A stretch of 64,000 bases of DNA from Desulfosarcina widdelii. GTDB taxonomy: Bacteria; Desulfobacterota; Desulfobacteria; Desulfobacterales; Desulfosarcinaceae. This document shows positions 1 to 7,689 of this stretch, piece by piece. Each line of letters begins with the position of its first letter. Within the stretch, counting starts at the first letter, position 1. The DNA lies in the NCBI RefSeq assembly GCF_009688965.1, contig NZ_AP021875.1:3906001-3970000 (forward strand), written 5' to 3'. Under the pieces are notes generated by a model that was not told the origin of the DNA, made no database searches, and worked only from the letters and a program-made list of their open reading frames with translations. The position numbers were made by a program, and so were the translations under genes.

Positions 1-300
1 TTCGATCATGCGAAGGCCCTCGAAAACGAACCGGACCGGTATGAACAGGACCAGGTCCAGTGGGTTGTGCGTCTGGAAAGAGATTTCCTGCACGAAAACC
101 TGACCCTTACAATCCTGGCTTCGGTCTATGGCGAAACCGGGAATGGTGGCGCCTTCGAACGGTTTTCGGCGGAATACGATATCACCGATAGCCTTAAAAT
201 TACCGGTGGATTGACTCTTTACCAGTCAGGAGATCTGCCAATTTTCAGGGATATTGAAGATAATGACAGATTTTTCCTTGAATTTAAGTATAGCTTTTAG
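1..300 (+). CDS. C-terminal part of an outer-membrane beta-barrel protein (partial)
   Basis: The reading frame is open from the first base and ends at a TAG at 298-300, so only the last 99 residues are visible. The visible part alternates hydrophobic and polar residues in short strands separated by acidic turns, and the protein ends in FLEFKYSF. A final aromatic Phe on an amphipathic strand is the usual insertion signal of Gram-negative outer-membrane barrels, and the overall look recalls DUF1302-type barrels. The substrate or role cannot be read from this fragment. It converges on the small zinc-ribbon gene that follows. The barrel assignment is an inference from strand pattern and terminus only. 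Confidence 0.6.
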   Translation, partial: FDHAKALENEPDRYEQDQVQWVVRLERDFLHENLTLTILASVYGETGNGGAFERFSAEYDITDSLKITGGLTLYQSGDLPIFRDIEDNDRFFLEFKYSF

Positions 301-321
301 ATTATTTCTCCTATGGGGCGA

Positions 322-510
322 CTAAGCCGGATACCGTTGGCCGCAGATGTAATCCTTACGGTCATTGTAAACGGTTTGCCTGCAATAGGGGCAATTCCGG
401 ATGATTTCATCCTTGAAAAACTCGAAGCGGTTTCCGCAATTTTTGCACGTTACATCGAAAATCGCGTCGGGTCCCCATTCCTGGGTGTTGTTTCCGGTAC
501 ATTTTCGCAT
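322..510 (-). CDS. Small zinc-ribbon protein, probably C-terminally truncated
   Basis: This 62-residue protein has two CxxC knuckles (CKNC and CPYC) about 17 residues apart, which would form a small zinc ribbon. Similar short proteins that I recall from deltaproteobacteria start alike (MRKC..) but carry a further Cys-containing tail after a CGQW/CAKW-type motif. Here the frame reads CGQRYPA and stops, so the tail seems to be lost. Start chosen at the ATG at 510, the only methionine before the conserved MRKC start. It stands alone, convergent with the barrel gene. Function is unknown; DNA or protein binding through the ribbon is possible but not shown. Confidence 0.5.
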   Translation of the reverse strand: MRKCTGNNTQEWGPDAIFDVTCKNCGNRFEFFKDEIIRNCPYCRQTVYNDRKDYICGQRYPA

Positions 511-542
511 GTCTGAAACGCTTAAATAGCCGAATAATTAAT

Positions 543-1228
543 TAGGGCCTGCTGAACAATCAATAAATCATTGAAAAATTTATTAAAAATTGCTAAATAT
601 AGTGTTGTTAGTACACGGAAAACCGCCAATTTTTTCCCAAAACCTTGCACCTTCCGACACGAAAATCATGTACAAACACAATTTGAAGCAACTCGAGTTT
701 GTTGAATTTTCCCTGCCCTTTCAAGGGCATCTGTCGCGTAACAACAAATGGGTGAAATTAGCCGCGTTGATCCCGTGGGAACAGTTCGAAGAAAGATACC
801 AAAAGAACTTCTCCAAACGCAACACCGGTCATCCGGCGCTATCGGTCAGGATGGCACTGGCGGCATTGATCATCAAGGAAGAACTGGGCGTCAGCGACAG
901 GGACTGTGTCGAACAGATCACAGAAAACCCGTACCTCCAGTACTTTTGTGGGCTCAAGGCGTTTATCACCGAATCTCCGTTCGATGCCTCCCTATTCGTT
1001 CATTTTAGAAAACGTTTTCCAGCGGATCTTCTCAGCCAGGTGAACAACGCCATCGCCCAGAAGGTTCGTGAAAGGCAGACGCCTCCAGATGACCCGCCGC
1101 CTCAAAAAGGTGGCAACGATGAAGGCAGCGAACAGCAACCGCTTTTCAAAGAAGGTCAGTTGTTGATGGATGCCACCTGTGCACCGGCGGACATCACGTA
1201 TCCGACTGGTGTTTCCCCCGGATATTAA
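543..1228 (+). mobile_element. Fragment of an IS5/IS1182-type insertion sequence (left end kept)
   Basis: A likely left terminus (gggcctgctgaacaat, from about 545) is followed about 120 bp later by a transposase start at 668. The transposase breaks off after about 186 codons and no right terminus is seen in the following 300 bp. The element is therefore a 5' remnant. It sits at the edge of the recombination module that begins with ssb, so the breakpoint may record an ancient rearrangement in the island. Confidence 0.55.
668..1228 (+). pseudogene. Truncated IS5/IS1182-type transposase (N-terminal part)
   Basis: The frame from the ATG at 668 encodes about 186 residues with the N-terminal helical region typical of IS1182/IS5-group transposases (DUF772-like: RMALAALIIKEELGVSDRD, then NPYLQYFCGL and FVHFRKR). 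The last residues reach the point where the first catalytic Asp lies in the family (LLMDATCAPADITYPT) and then run into an unrelated GVSPGY tail and stop. The second Asp and the Glu of the DDE triad are missing, so the protein cannot be active. The ATG at 668 is preferred to the upstream in-frame start at 590 because the family begins MYKHN-like and 590-667 reads as terminal IS sequence. Confidence 0.75.
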
Positions 1229-1545
1229 CACCTACAAACACCTAAAACACCCTCCCCACAAGGAATCGATACACTGTTAAAGGCGCTCAATATAGAAAAA
1301 TGACATCCAGCCATAGATTCTCATCTGTGGTTTATACCAGCGACTACTGGCAGTACGAAATTTCCGTTTGAAATAGCATTTCTGTTTTCCGAATCCCGCC
1401 TATATATCTCCCCTTCAATCGAGAAAAATCCATTTAATCAACCGATATCTATATATATCAATACCTGACATCCCATCCCTTCTTCTAAACACCAGTTTTT
1501 CATTAACCCCATTTACCCAACTAAAAAGAAAGGAGCCCACATCCT
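1229..1545. other. Intergenic stretch before ssb
   Basis: I see no convincing gene here. The left edge holds short cacctac/cacctaa near-repeats just after the truncated transposase. The rest is AT-rich with stop codons in all frames. The right end carries the strong ribosome-binding site of ssb (aaaggag at about 1528-1534). Confidence 0.5.
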
Positions 1546-1887
1546 ATGATCAACCAACTCATCCTGACCGGCAACTTGGGAAACGACCCAGAAATCTTCT
1601 TCGGATCTGAAGGTGACCCGGTCACATCATTTTCCCTGGCATTCAAATCCGGTCGTGACAAAACCAGCTGGATCAAGTGTGTTGCGTTCAACAAAACGGC
1701 GGAAATCTGTGAAAAATATTTGCACCAAGGCGCCCGCATCGCTGTTGTCGGTTATCTGCAGCAATCCAAATGGAAAACCAATGAGGGTGAACCCCGCAGC
1801 AGCTTCGAAATGATCATCAACACCATCGAATTCATTAAGACAGATAACCGTGGCGGAGATGATCGCAATGAACAACATCCTTTTTAA
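1546..1887 (+). CDS. ssb: Single-stranded DNA-binding protein
   Basis: The 113-residue product has the OB-fold of bacterial SSB: an opening MINQLILTGNLGNDPE strand, the SWIKCVAFNKTAEICEKYLHQGARIAVVGYL core and a final strand ending in EFI. It is short against the usual 150-180 residues because the flexible linker is nearly absent. It still ends in an acidic stretch closed by PF, the tip that recruits partner proteins in the family. A clear AAAGGAG sits upstream of the ATG. It leads the recombination module of the island, which suggests an element-borne SSB protecting single strands during transfer, replication or annealing rather than the housekeeping copy. Confidence 0.9.
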   Translation: MINQLILTGNLGNDPEIFFGSEGDPVTSFSLAFKSGRDKTSWIKCVAFNKTAEICEKYLHQGARIAVVGYLQQSKWKTNEGEPRSSFEMIINTIEFIKTDNRGGDDRNEQHPF

Positions 1888-1902
1888 CGTTGAAGGAGCG
1901 CG

Positions 1903-2031
1903 ATGACCAAACGGACAACCGACCTGCTGATCAAGATTGCCATCGAAGTCGTGGACTGGATTAACATTTTGCTCAAAGAAAAAAGGAGAAAAGGTAAAAA
2001 TGACCGCAACCGAACTGCAGAAAAGAAATGA
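1903..2031 (+). CDS. Small basic protein (42 residues), hypothetical
   Basis: An ATG at 1903 preceded by GAAGGAG (about 7 nt away) opens a 42-residue frame. It starts with an amphipathic helix (LLIKIAIEVVDWINILLKEK) and ends in a strongly basic tail. It begins 15 nt after ssb and overlaps the start of the next gene at 2000, as translationally coupled genes do. I recognise no family. It could be a genuine small partner of the recombination proteins or a leader ORF that sets translation of the downstream gene. Confidence 0.4.
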   Translation: MTKRTTDLLIKIAIEVVDWINILLKEKRRKGKNDRNRTAEKK

Positions 2032-2989
2032 AAAGGCAGACCATTTGAGGGTTCTTCAAACAGATGACGGACAATTCTTTGTTGAATCCGGAGAGGGAAA
2101 GATCCTGTACAACGTCACTGTCAGCGATGATGGAGATTTTTGTACCTGCGGGGATTTCGCGAAAAATATCAAACGTGATCCTGACTTTCGCTGCAAACAC
2201 ATCCTGGCGGTATTCAATGCGGTGCCCAAACGCGAAGTTGATGGTGCCGTATTCTTGGAAAAGCAAGTGCCGAAGCTGGATGAACGCTGGATCATGAAGA
2301 TTGAGGGTAAGGAGTTCGTCAAGTATCCGGGCCTTTTGGATTTGGCACATCAACATGGCCTTTCATCAATCGAAGTCGATATCGTCCAGATGCCCACCAA
2401 GGAAAATGGAAACTTCGCCGTGTGCCGGGCAACGGTCATGAGCAAGATCGGCGAAACCTTCATTGACATTGGAGACGCCAATCCCGGTAATTGTTCCAGC
2501 AAGGTGGTCAAACATTTGCTTCGATTGGCCAGTACCCGTGCCATTGCCAGGGCACTTCGATCATATACAAACGTTGGAATGACGGCACTTGAAGAGCTTG
2601 CCGATTTCAATGAAGCCATACCCGAAGGAGGACAACATGAGAATCCTGCATCGAAACGTAAACCTAAAGCTGCGAAGAAACCCGCTGCAAAACCGGCAAA
2701 GAAAGCCCCTGCTGCATCTGCTAAACCGAAAGCGAAACCGGCCCCAGTGGCACCCACAGTGGAAACCCAGACTGAAAAAGAATCTTCTGGCCAGGATGCT
2801 GGGAAGGGTAATACCAGCCCTGGGATGAGCGAAGCGCAGAAACGAGCCATTTTCAACCTGTCGAGACGCCGTGGTATTTCTGTTGAACAGTTGGAACAGA
2901 TGGCCGCCGATGCCTATGGTTGTGGCATTGAGACCCTAACGAGCAGCGACGCATCTGCTTTCATCCGACAACTCCAGCAAGCAGCCTAA
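2000..2989 (+). CDS. SWIM zinc-finger protein, putative ssDNA-annealing or recombination mediator
   Basis: Start at 2000 is chosen for its AAAAGGAGAAAAGG upstream. The product has about 329 residues. Residues about 45-75 form a SWIM finger (CTCGDF ... CKHI). The next segment (about 95-215) ends in a helix with RLASTRAIARALRSYTNVG and the phrase GDANPGNCSSKVVKHLLRLAS; this pattern occurs in phage and plasmid proteins thought to act with single-stranded DNA, but the assignment to a Rad52-like fold is my inference. A Lys/Ala/Pro linker follows. A last helical domain (AQKRAIFNLSRRRGIS ... SDASAFIRQLQQ) resembles the C-terminal domain of phage recombination proteins. It lies between ssb and the nuclease/helicase genes, which supports a recombination role. 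Confidence 0.6.
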   Translation: MTATELQKRNEKADHLRVLQTDDGQFFVESGEGKILYNVTVSDDGDFCTCGDFAKNIKRDPDFRCKHILAVFNAVPKREVDGAVFLEKQVPKLDERWIMKIEGKEFVKYPGLLDLAHQHGLSSIEVDIVQMPTKENGNFAVCRATVMSKIGETFIDIGDANPGNCSSKVVKHLLRLASTRAIARALRSYTNVGMTALEELADFNEAIPEGGQHENPASKRKPKAAKKPAAKPAKKAPAASAKPKAKPAPVAPTVETQTEKESSGQDAGKGNTSPGMSEAQKRAIFNLSRRRGISVEQLEQMAADAYGCGIETLTSSDASAFIRQLQQAA

Positions 2990-3026
2990 CCTATAAATTC
3001 CGAGACGTTAACTTATACCTAAAGAT

Positions 3027-3080
3027 AGGCGATAGGCGGAACCTAACGACTGAACGGGATGCCTATCGCCTTTCTCTTTT
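3027..3080 (+). terminator. Rho-independent terminator-like hairpin
   Basis: An 11-bp perfect stem (AGGCGATAGGC at 3027-3037 with GCCTATCGCCT at 3061-3071) with a 23-nt loop is followed by TTCTCTTTT. It would end the ssb transcript before the nuclease-helicase operon. The loop is longer than usual, and several more cctat motifs follow up to 3250, so a regulatory role is also possible. Confidence 0.65.
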
Positions 3081-3133
3081 CTAAAATACGCAGCATCCTG
3101 CGCTTTTAGGATGCCTATGAGGAGGTACTGAAA

Positions 3134-3967
3134 ATGGTTTTAAGTGAGCTTAGGCAACAACCGCACCTATCCGCTTCGTCCATAGGTGAGTATGTGGAAT
3201 GTTCCCTCCTATACAAATTCGGTAGGATCGACAAACTGCCTATGGAGCATAAAGCAGAGGCATTGGAATTCGGCACCTGCATCCATAGGGTCCTTGAGCA
3301 ATATTACAGTGCACGAATGATCGGTGAGAAGATGTTGCTGAAATATGTCCATGAGATTTTCGATACCACATGGACCGGCATTGCAAAGGACAACGACGAT
3401 ATCAAATACAATGGTGACAACGATTTTAAAATCCTGTTAATGTATGGGAAGGATCTACTGACCGCCTGGTATAACAAACTGCCTGATGACGGGTTTACCA
3501 TCCTGGCCATCGAGGAAGCTTTCAGCATTAACCTGCCAGGCATTCCCATTCCCATCATTGGCGCAATGGATCTGGTTGAAGAAGATTCCGCCGGCACCCT
3601 GATTATTACGGATTTCAAAACCAGTGGTCGGGCCTATTCGAAAGACGAAGTGGACCAAAACCAGCAGCTAACCATGTATCAGATCGCCGCCAAGCTTAAT
3701 GGATACGGTGATCGAGAGATCCTGCTGCGCTTCGATACCCTCATCAAGACCAAGACCCCAAAGTTTGAACAATACTGGACTGTACGCTCCGAACTGGATG
3801 AACGGCGCCTGATCAAGAAAGCGACTCAGGTCTGGGATGGCATCTCGAAAGGAGTTTTTATCCCGAATGATACATCATGGAAATGCAAGGGGTGCGCTTA
3901 CAAACAGGCGTGTGATGAGTATTTGGAATCCATAGGAGAAGAATATGACCAAGCGAGCAATCAATGA
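3134..3967 (+). CDS. PD-(D/E)XK nuclease (PDDEXK_1/Cas4-AddB-like)
   Basis: The 277-residue protein shows the full set of RecB/Cas4-type motifs: H51 in FGTCIHRVLE, D146 in IGAMDLVEE, D160-F-K162 in IITDFKTS and Q178 in NQQLTMYQ. Cys23 together with C251, C254 and C260 match the four cysteines that hold a 4Fe-4S cluster in AddB and Cas4. It should be a single-strand or end-processing exonuclease. A GAGGAGG ribosome-binding site precedes the ATG. Its 3' end overlaps the next small gene by 23 nt, which in turn overlaps the UvrD-like helicase by 4 nt, so nuclease and helicase are probably made together and may act as an AddAB-like pair supplied by the mobile element. Confidence 0.88.
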   Translation: MVLSELRQQPHLSASSIGEYVECSLLYKFGRIDKLPMEHKAEALEFGTCIHRVLEQYYSARMIGEKMLLKYVHEIFDTTWTGIAKDNDDIKYNGDNDFKILLMYGKDLLTAWYNKLPDDGFTILAIEEAFSINLPGIPIPIIGAMDLVEEDSAGTLIITDFKTSGRAYSKDEVDQNQQLTMYQIAAKLNGYGDREILLRFDTLIKTKTPKFEQYWTVRSELDERRLIKKATQVWDGISKGVFIPNDTSWKCKGCAYKQACDEYLESIGEEYDQASNQ

Positions 3968-4232
3968 TGTGCAATCGTTTTTGACATTCATGGAGTCGGA
4001 TGGAAACCGGGTTTATCAGATCGTCAATGTGGAATTGCTGCTGCGACGCCACCCACCTGAAGCGGTCGTGTCATTCCTGCAAGAGCTTCACAGGGACTAT
4101 GGTCGAGAGCTGTCCAAGCTAATCCAGGAGGACAAAACCAACTCGCAAATCAATGAACTGGTGGCCAAACGATTCCGCTTGAAAATGGCCATCAATACGA
4201 TTCGCAACTACGGAAAGGAGGAGGCAGCATGA
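3945..4232 (+). CDS. Hypothetical 95-residue protein between nuclease and helicase
   Basis: This predicted all-helical, charged protein starts inside the nuclease gene behind a good AGGAGAAG site and ends with an ATGA overlap on the helicase start. No domain is recognised. The tight coupling on both sides suggests that it is made in a fixed ratio with the nuclease and helicase and could be a bridging or regulatory subunit. That role is only an inference from gene order. The translated sequence has no cysteines, signal peptide or membrane segment. Confidence 0.7.
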   Translation: MTKRAINDVQSFLTFMESDGNRVYQIVNVELLLRRHPPEAVVSFLQELHRDYGRELSKLIQEDKTNSQINELVAKRFRLKMAINTIRNYGKEEAA

Positions 4233-6109
4233 GCGAAGATTTGAATCCCAAGCAACGTGAGGCAGCAGAATTTAAAGACGGTATTGCTGCGGTGATAGCT
4301 GTGCCCGGCTCAGGCAAGACGCGCACTATGATGGAGCGGATCGGCATCCTGGTCAATGAATACGGTATCCCTCCGGAGCATATCCTCGGATTGACATTCA
4401 CCAGAAATGCGGCCGACGAAATGCGATCCCGGTTGGTGCCGGTATTGGGCGATCTGTCATCAAGGGTCCGATTGTCCACCATCCATTCGTTCTGCCTTCA
4501 TCTTCTCAAAACCGAAGGTCGCGTGTTTGAAATCCTGTCCGGCAAGGAACAGTTGGTATTCATCAAAAAGGTCATGAAGCGATTGCGAGCAAAGGATGTA
4601 ACCGTGGGCACCGTACTGCGAGAAATATCCCTGGCCAAGAACAATATCATCGATCCGGTGGAGTTCAAGGATCTGTTCTACGGTGACAAGACCATGATGC
4701 AGGTCGCCAACATCTATGAGGCGTATGACGAAGCGAAATCCAATAAGCTGTTGCTCGACTTCGACGACCTGCTGTTGGAGGCGTATTACCTGCTGCGTGA
4801 CAACGATGAGATCCATGAAAAATACCAGGGCAGCTTCCGGTCCATTCTGGTCGACGAGTTCCAGGATTTAAATCCCGTCCAATTTGCCCTGTTACGTCTG
4901 CTTATCCGTGAGGACACCGATCATGACCCATCCAGTTTCTGGGTAGCCGGTGACGATCATCAGGCCATTTACAGTTTCACCGGCGCATCCGTGGGCAACA
5001 TCATCAACTTTCAAGCCATGTTTCCCGGTTCACGTCAGTTCATCCTCGATTTGAATTACCGCAGTACACCCCAAATCCTTCGTGCCTGTCAAAACCTGAT
5101 CCAGTATAACGTCAAGCAAATCCACAAAGATTTGAAAACCGATAACCCCGATGGTGACGATGTTATTGTATTGGAAGCATCGAATGAAGAGACGGAGGCA
5201 CTGGGCGTGGTTAATGAAATCGTGGACCTGGTCGAGCGCCGTGGGTATCAACATAGCGACATTGCGGTTCTGTACCGGGCGAACTTCCAATCCCGTTATG
5301 TCGAGGAGGCCTTTTTGCAAAACAAAATCCCGTATCATATCCAGAACGGACAGACCTTTTATGACCGCCGGGAAGTGCGGTGCCTGCTCGATTATCTGCG
5401 GGTGATCAATAAACCTGATTCCGATGAGGGTGACGAGGCGCTGTTGAATATTCTCAATGTGCCTGTCAGATATGTCAGTAATAAAGTGAAAGACCAATTG
5501 AAGGGGTATTGCCGGGAAAGGGGTATCCATTTGTATCAGGGGTTGAAGTCCATGATCATCGGTACGCCTTATGTCAGGAAACTCGTCAAGGAACTGGTCT
5601 ACTTCATGGAGCCGTTAATTGGAAACGCAAAATCCTTGGAGCCGGTGCAGGTCATCCAACAGATCCGCACAGCTTTCGATTATGACCGCTTTATCGTAGA
5701 CGAGGACATTCCTTCGCCCGATGACGTGAAGATTTCGAATATCAATCAATTGCAGTTGGCCGCCGTCAGATATTCAACCATCGCTGCCTTTCTTGCATAT
5801 ACGGATAGTTTTCAGGATGAAGCTGTTGCCGATGATAAACAGGGTGTGAGCTTGATGACCGTTCACAAAGCGAAGGGTCTGGAGTTCCCTGTTGTATTCG
5901 TGATCGGTCTGGTCGAAGGTTTAATGCCCAGCGGTAAAGGCAACCTGGAGGAAGAGCGCCGGATTTGCTTCGTTGCCATATCCCGTGCAATGCACCTGCT
6001 GTTCCTGTCATACCCGTTGAATTATCTGGGGCAGCCCTCAAAGAAATCGATCTTCCTCGATGAAATCATCGGCAATCGCCAACCTGCCTTCGACAAATCC
6101 GCCGCCTGA
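4229..6109 (+). CDS. UvrD/Rep-family superfamily 1 DNA helicase
   Basis: The 626-residue protein has the canonical SF1A motifs in order: Q-motif region LNPKQREA, Walker A GSGKT (27-31), motif Ia TFTRNAADEM, motif II LVDEFQDLNPVQ, motif III GDDHQAIYSFTGA, motif IV LNYRST, motif V MTVHKAKGLEFPVVF and motif VI ERRICFVAISRAM. It is a 3'-5' DNA translocase by family. It is shorter than PcrA/UvrD (about 720) and lacks a nuclease domain of its own. Translational coupling to the PD-(D/E)XK gene suggests a split helicase-nuclease. ATGA overlap with the previous gene and a GGAAAGGAGGAGG site fix the start. Confidence 0.93.
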   Translation: MSEDLNPKQREAAEFKDGIAAVIAVPGSGKTRTMMERIGILVNEYGIPPEHILGLTFTRNAADEMRSRLVPVLGDLSSRVRLSTIHSFCLHLLKTEGRVFEILSGKEQLVFIKKVMKRLRAKDVTVGTVLREISLAKNNIIDPVEFKDLFYGDKTMMQVANIYEAYDEAKSNKLLLDFDDLLLEAYYLLRDNDEIHEKYQGSFRSILVDEFQDLNPVQFALLRLLIREDTDHDPSSFWVAGDDHQAIYSFTGASVGNIINFQAMFPGSRQFILDLNYRSTPQILRACQNLIQYNVKQIHKDLKTDNPDGDDVIVLEASNEETEALGVVNEIVDLVERRGYQHSDIAVLYRANFQSRYVEEAFLQNKIPYHIQNGQTFYDRREVRCLLDYLRVINKPDSDEGDEALLNILNVPVRYVSNKVKDQLKGYCRERGIHLYQGLKSMIIGTPYVRKLVKELVYFMEPLIGNAKSLEPVQVIQQIRTAFDYDRFIVDEDIPSPDDVKISNINQLQLAAVRYSTIAAFLAYTDSFQDEAVADDKQGVSLMTVHKAKGLEFPVVFVIGLVEGLMPSGKGNLEEERRICFVAISRAMHLLFLSYPLNYLGQPSKKSIFLDEIIGNRQPAFDKSAA

Positions 6110-6190
6110 ACCTTTCCCGCAGTCGCTTATTCGTCCATTCCATAGAACAAACTGTCAACAATATTGCAATTTCCACGGAGGTCTGTTGCC

Positions 6191-6724
6191 ATGACGTTTC
6201 AATTATTCCATTTCCGCGATTCAGAGAAGATTCTTAAGGAAAAGGCCATGCTCCGCTATATCACCCTGACCATGGAGCATGTCTTCAATGCCCTGGAAGG
6301 CGTATACCTGCGCAATGCCCTTCTTCGAACCGTCCTGGATGAGATGGGCTGGCATCAGGGGGATGTCTGGAATATCATCGCCGGCCGTCGTTGCCGCTAT
6401 CTGGGATACAAAAACGGGGTTGCCATCGAGGCGAGCTTTACCGATTATTCGTATATTGCCGAAGGCCTTACCTGCCTGCAACTTGGTTACGACAAAGGCC
6501 AGATCGATGCGGGCATTCTGCTGTTGACCACCAGGGGCATTCCAGCGGGAAAGGAAAAGGATATGTCCGTCATCCTGAACAAAGACATGGGTGCCATGGA
6601 GCCCACCATATCGTTGCCGGTGTGTATCGGTCTATACGATTTCGGTGATCCCGTGATCGGCAACTGCAATAATTTCCCCTCCTGCAGCACCGAATCCAAT
6701 CAGCTGCAAATCCCAACCCTGTAA
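6191..6724 (+). CDS. Hypothetical protein A of a tandem paralogue pair, possible BglII-like nuclease fold
   Basis: Start at the ATG behind CACGGAGGTC (6191). The 177-residue product is clearly homologous to the next gene: both open F.(L/I)(F/L)HFR.SEKIL, share LLR..LDEM.W, a (K/R)(N/R)GVAI(E/D) strand and a (L/I)QLGYDK..I(D/E)AGIL(L/I) helix-strand. The strand with an acidic residue followed by a helix and an (I/A)DAGI(L/I) strand resembles the core of BglII-family restriction endonucleases. The second catalytic residue (Lys or Gln two positions after the acidic residue) is Ser here, so activity is doubtful. No methylase gene is nearby. The family call is tentative. Confidence 0.6.
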   Translation: MTFQLFHFRDSEKILKEKAMLRYITLTMEHVFNALEGVYLRNALLRTVLDEMGWHQGDVWNIIAGRRCRYLGYKNGVAIEASFTDYSYIAEGLTCLQLGYDKGQIDAGILLLTTRGIPAGKEKDMSVILNKDMGAMEPTISLPVCIGLYDFGDPVIGNCNNFPSCSTESNQLQIPTL

Positions 6725-6885
6725 TCGTTACATGATGCCGGTAAAGGTGATCCATTGTATGGGCACTGACCGGATATTGAAATCCGCCGCTTAAACCGTC
6801 TCACAACTGCTACAGAGACAGTACCTCAAAGATCCATATCTACATATAGCTCTGCACTTAACACCAACTATAGGAGGGCATAATC

Positions 6886-7437
6886 ATGTTCGAGATCCTG
6901 CATTTCAGGAAATCGGAGAAAATTCTATCAAATAAAAACCTGCTGGAGGATGTCCAGGCAACCATGCAGTACATCGACGATGTACTGACCGGAGCGCTCT
7001 ATACCAGGGAATTGCTGCGCATGGCACTGGATGAAATGGACTGGACCGGCGATATCGACAGCATGCGAATCATCGAGAACCGACGCTATATGTATAAAGG
7101 TGTCAAACGGGGCGTGGCCATCGACGGCAATGTCAGCGCATACGAATATATTCTCGAAGGATTGGTTCGCTTGCAGATCGGTTACGACAAGAGGCGCATC
7201 GAAGCCGGCATCCTGATCGTCAATTCAAAACGAAGCGACAAGAGTCCTTTGGGCACAACCGCTGACCTGATCAAGGCAGAGATCGAAACCCTATATCCCA
7301 CCATCCATCTGCCGGTGGCAGTTTGTCTGATTTCTACCGGTGAACCGATTCTATTCGACGAGGAGGGAAATCCATATGGCAGCGTATCCGTTTCGAAAGA
7401 TGACAACCCAGCAGTTGAGAAAGCGACTCAGGGATGA
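6886..7437 (+). CDS. Hypothetical protein B of a tandem paralogue pair, possible BglII-like nuclease fold
   Basis: The 183-residue paralogue of the preceding gene starts MFEILHFRKSEKIL behind ATAGGAGGGC. Shared features are the YIDDV..GALYTRELLRMALDEMDW helix, the VKRGVAIDGN strand and the LQIGYDKRRIEAGILIV block, followed by a conserved (P)TI.LPV.(V/I)C(L/I) strand. The expected second catalytic residue of a BglII-type site is Asn here. Two diverged neighbouring copies suggest a heterodimer or duplication with specialisation. The 160-nt gap between them holds no clear terminator, so they are probably cotranscribed. Function unknown. Confidence 0.6.
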   Translation: MFEILHFRKSEKILSNKNLLEDVQATMQYIDDVLTGALYTRELLRMALDEMDWTGDIDSMRIIENRRYMYKGVKRGVAIDGNVSAYEYILEGLVRLQIGYDKRRIEAGILIVNSKRSDKSPLGTTADLIKAEIETLYPTIHLPVAVCLISTGEPILFDEEGNPYGSVSVSKDDNPAVEKATQG

Positions 7438-7561
7438 TCTGGATCAAGATCGACCGTTAAATAATGATACCGGTCGTCAATCTGAAGCAACACACGATTT
7501 CCCATCGATACAAAACCAACCAATCCCCACCTTTCATCAATCTGAATCAATAAATCGATAA
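7376..7561 (+). CDS. Possible small hydrophilic protein overlapping the previous gene
   Basis: A strong AGGAGGG 8 nt upstream of an ATG at 7376 opens a 61-residue frame (MAAYPFRKMTTQQLRKRL...) that overlaps the last 62 nt of the previous gene and continues 124 nt beyond it. The first half is basic and helical; the rest is Gln/Asn/Pro-rich and looks unstructured. The ribosome-binding site is the main support. It could equally be chance, since the Shine-Dalgarno bases also encode DEEGN of the upstream protein. Confidence 0.3.
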   Translation: MAAYPFRKMTTQQLRKRLRDDLDQDRPLNNDTGRQSEATHDFPSIQNQPIPTFHQSESINR

Positions 7562-7689
7562 TCAAATCTATTCCGGGAGCCGCCCGTCCGCTTGTATGGA
7601 TACGCACCCTGTTAGAGTCGTCAGGGGAAATGTAATGCGCCAGGTGGTGAAAGGCGCATCTCCCGGATTCAATCAAAATGGAGAATACT

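Noticed and set aside
6191..7437. Classical restriction-modification system
   Set aside because: No methyltransferase is adjacent and the presumed nuclease active site is altered in both proteins.
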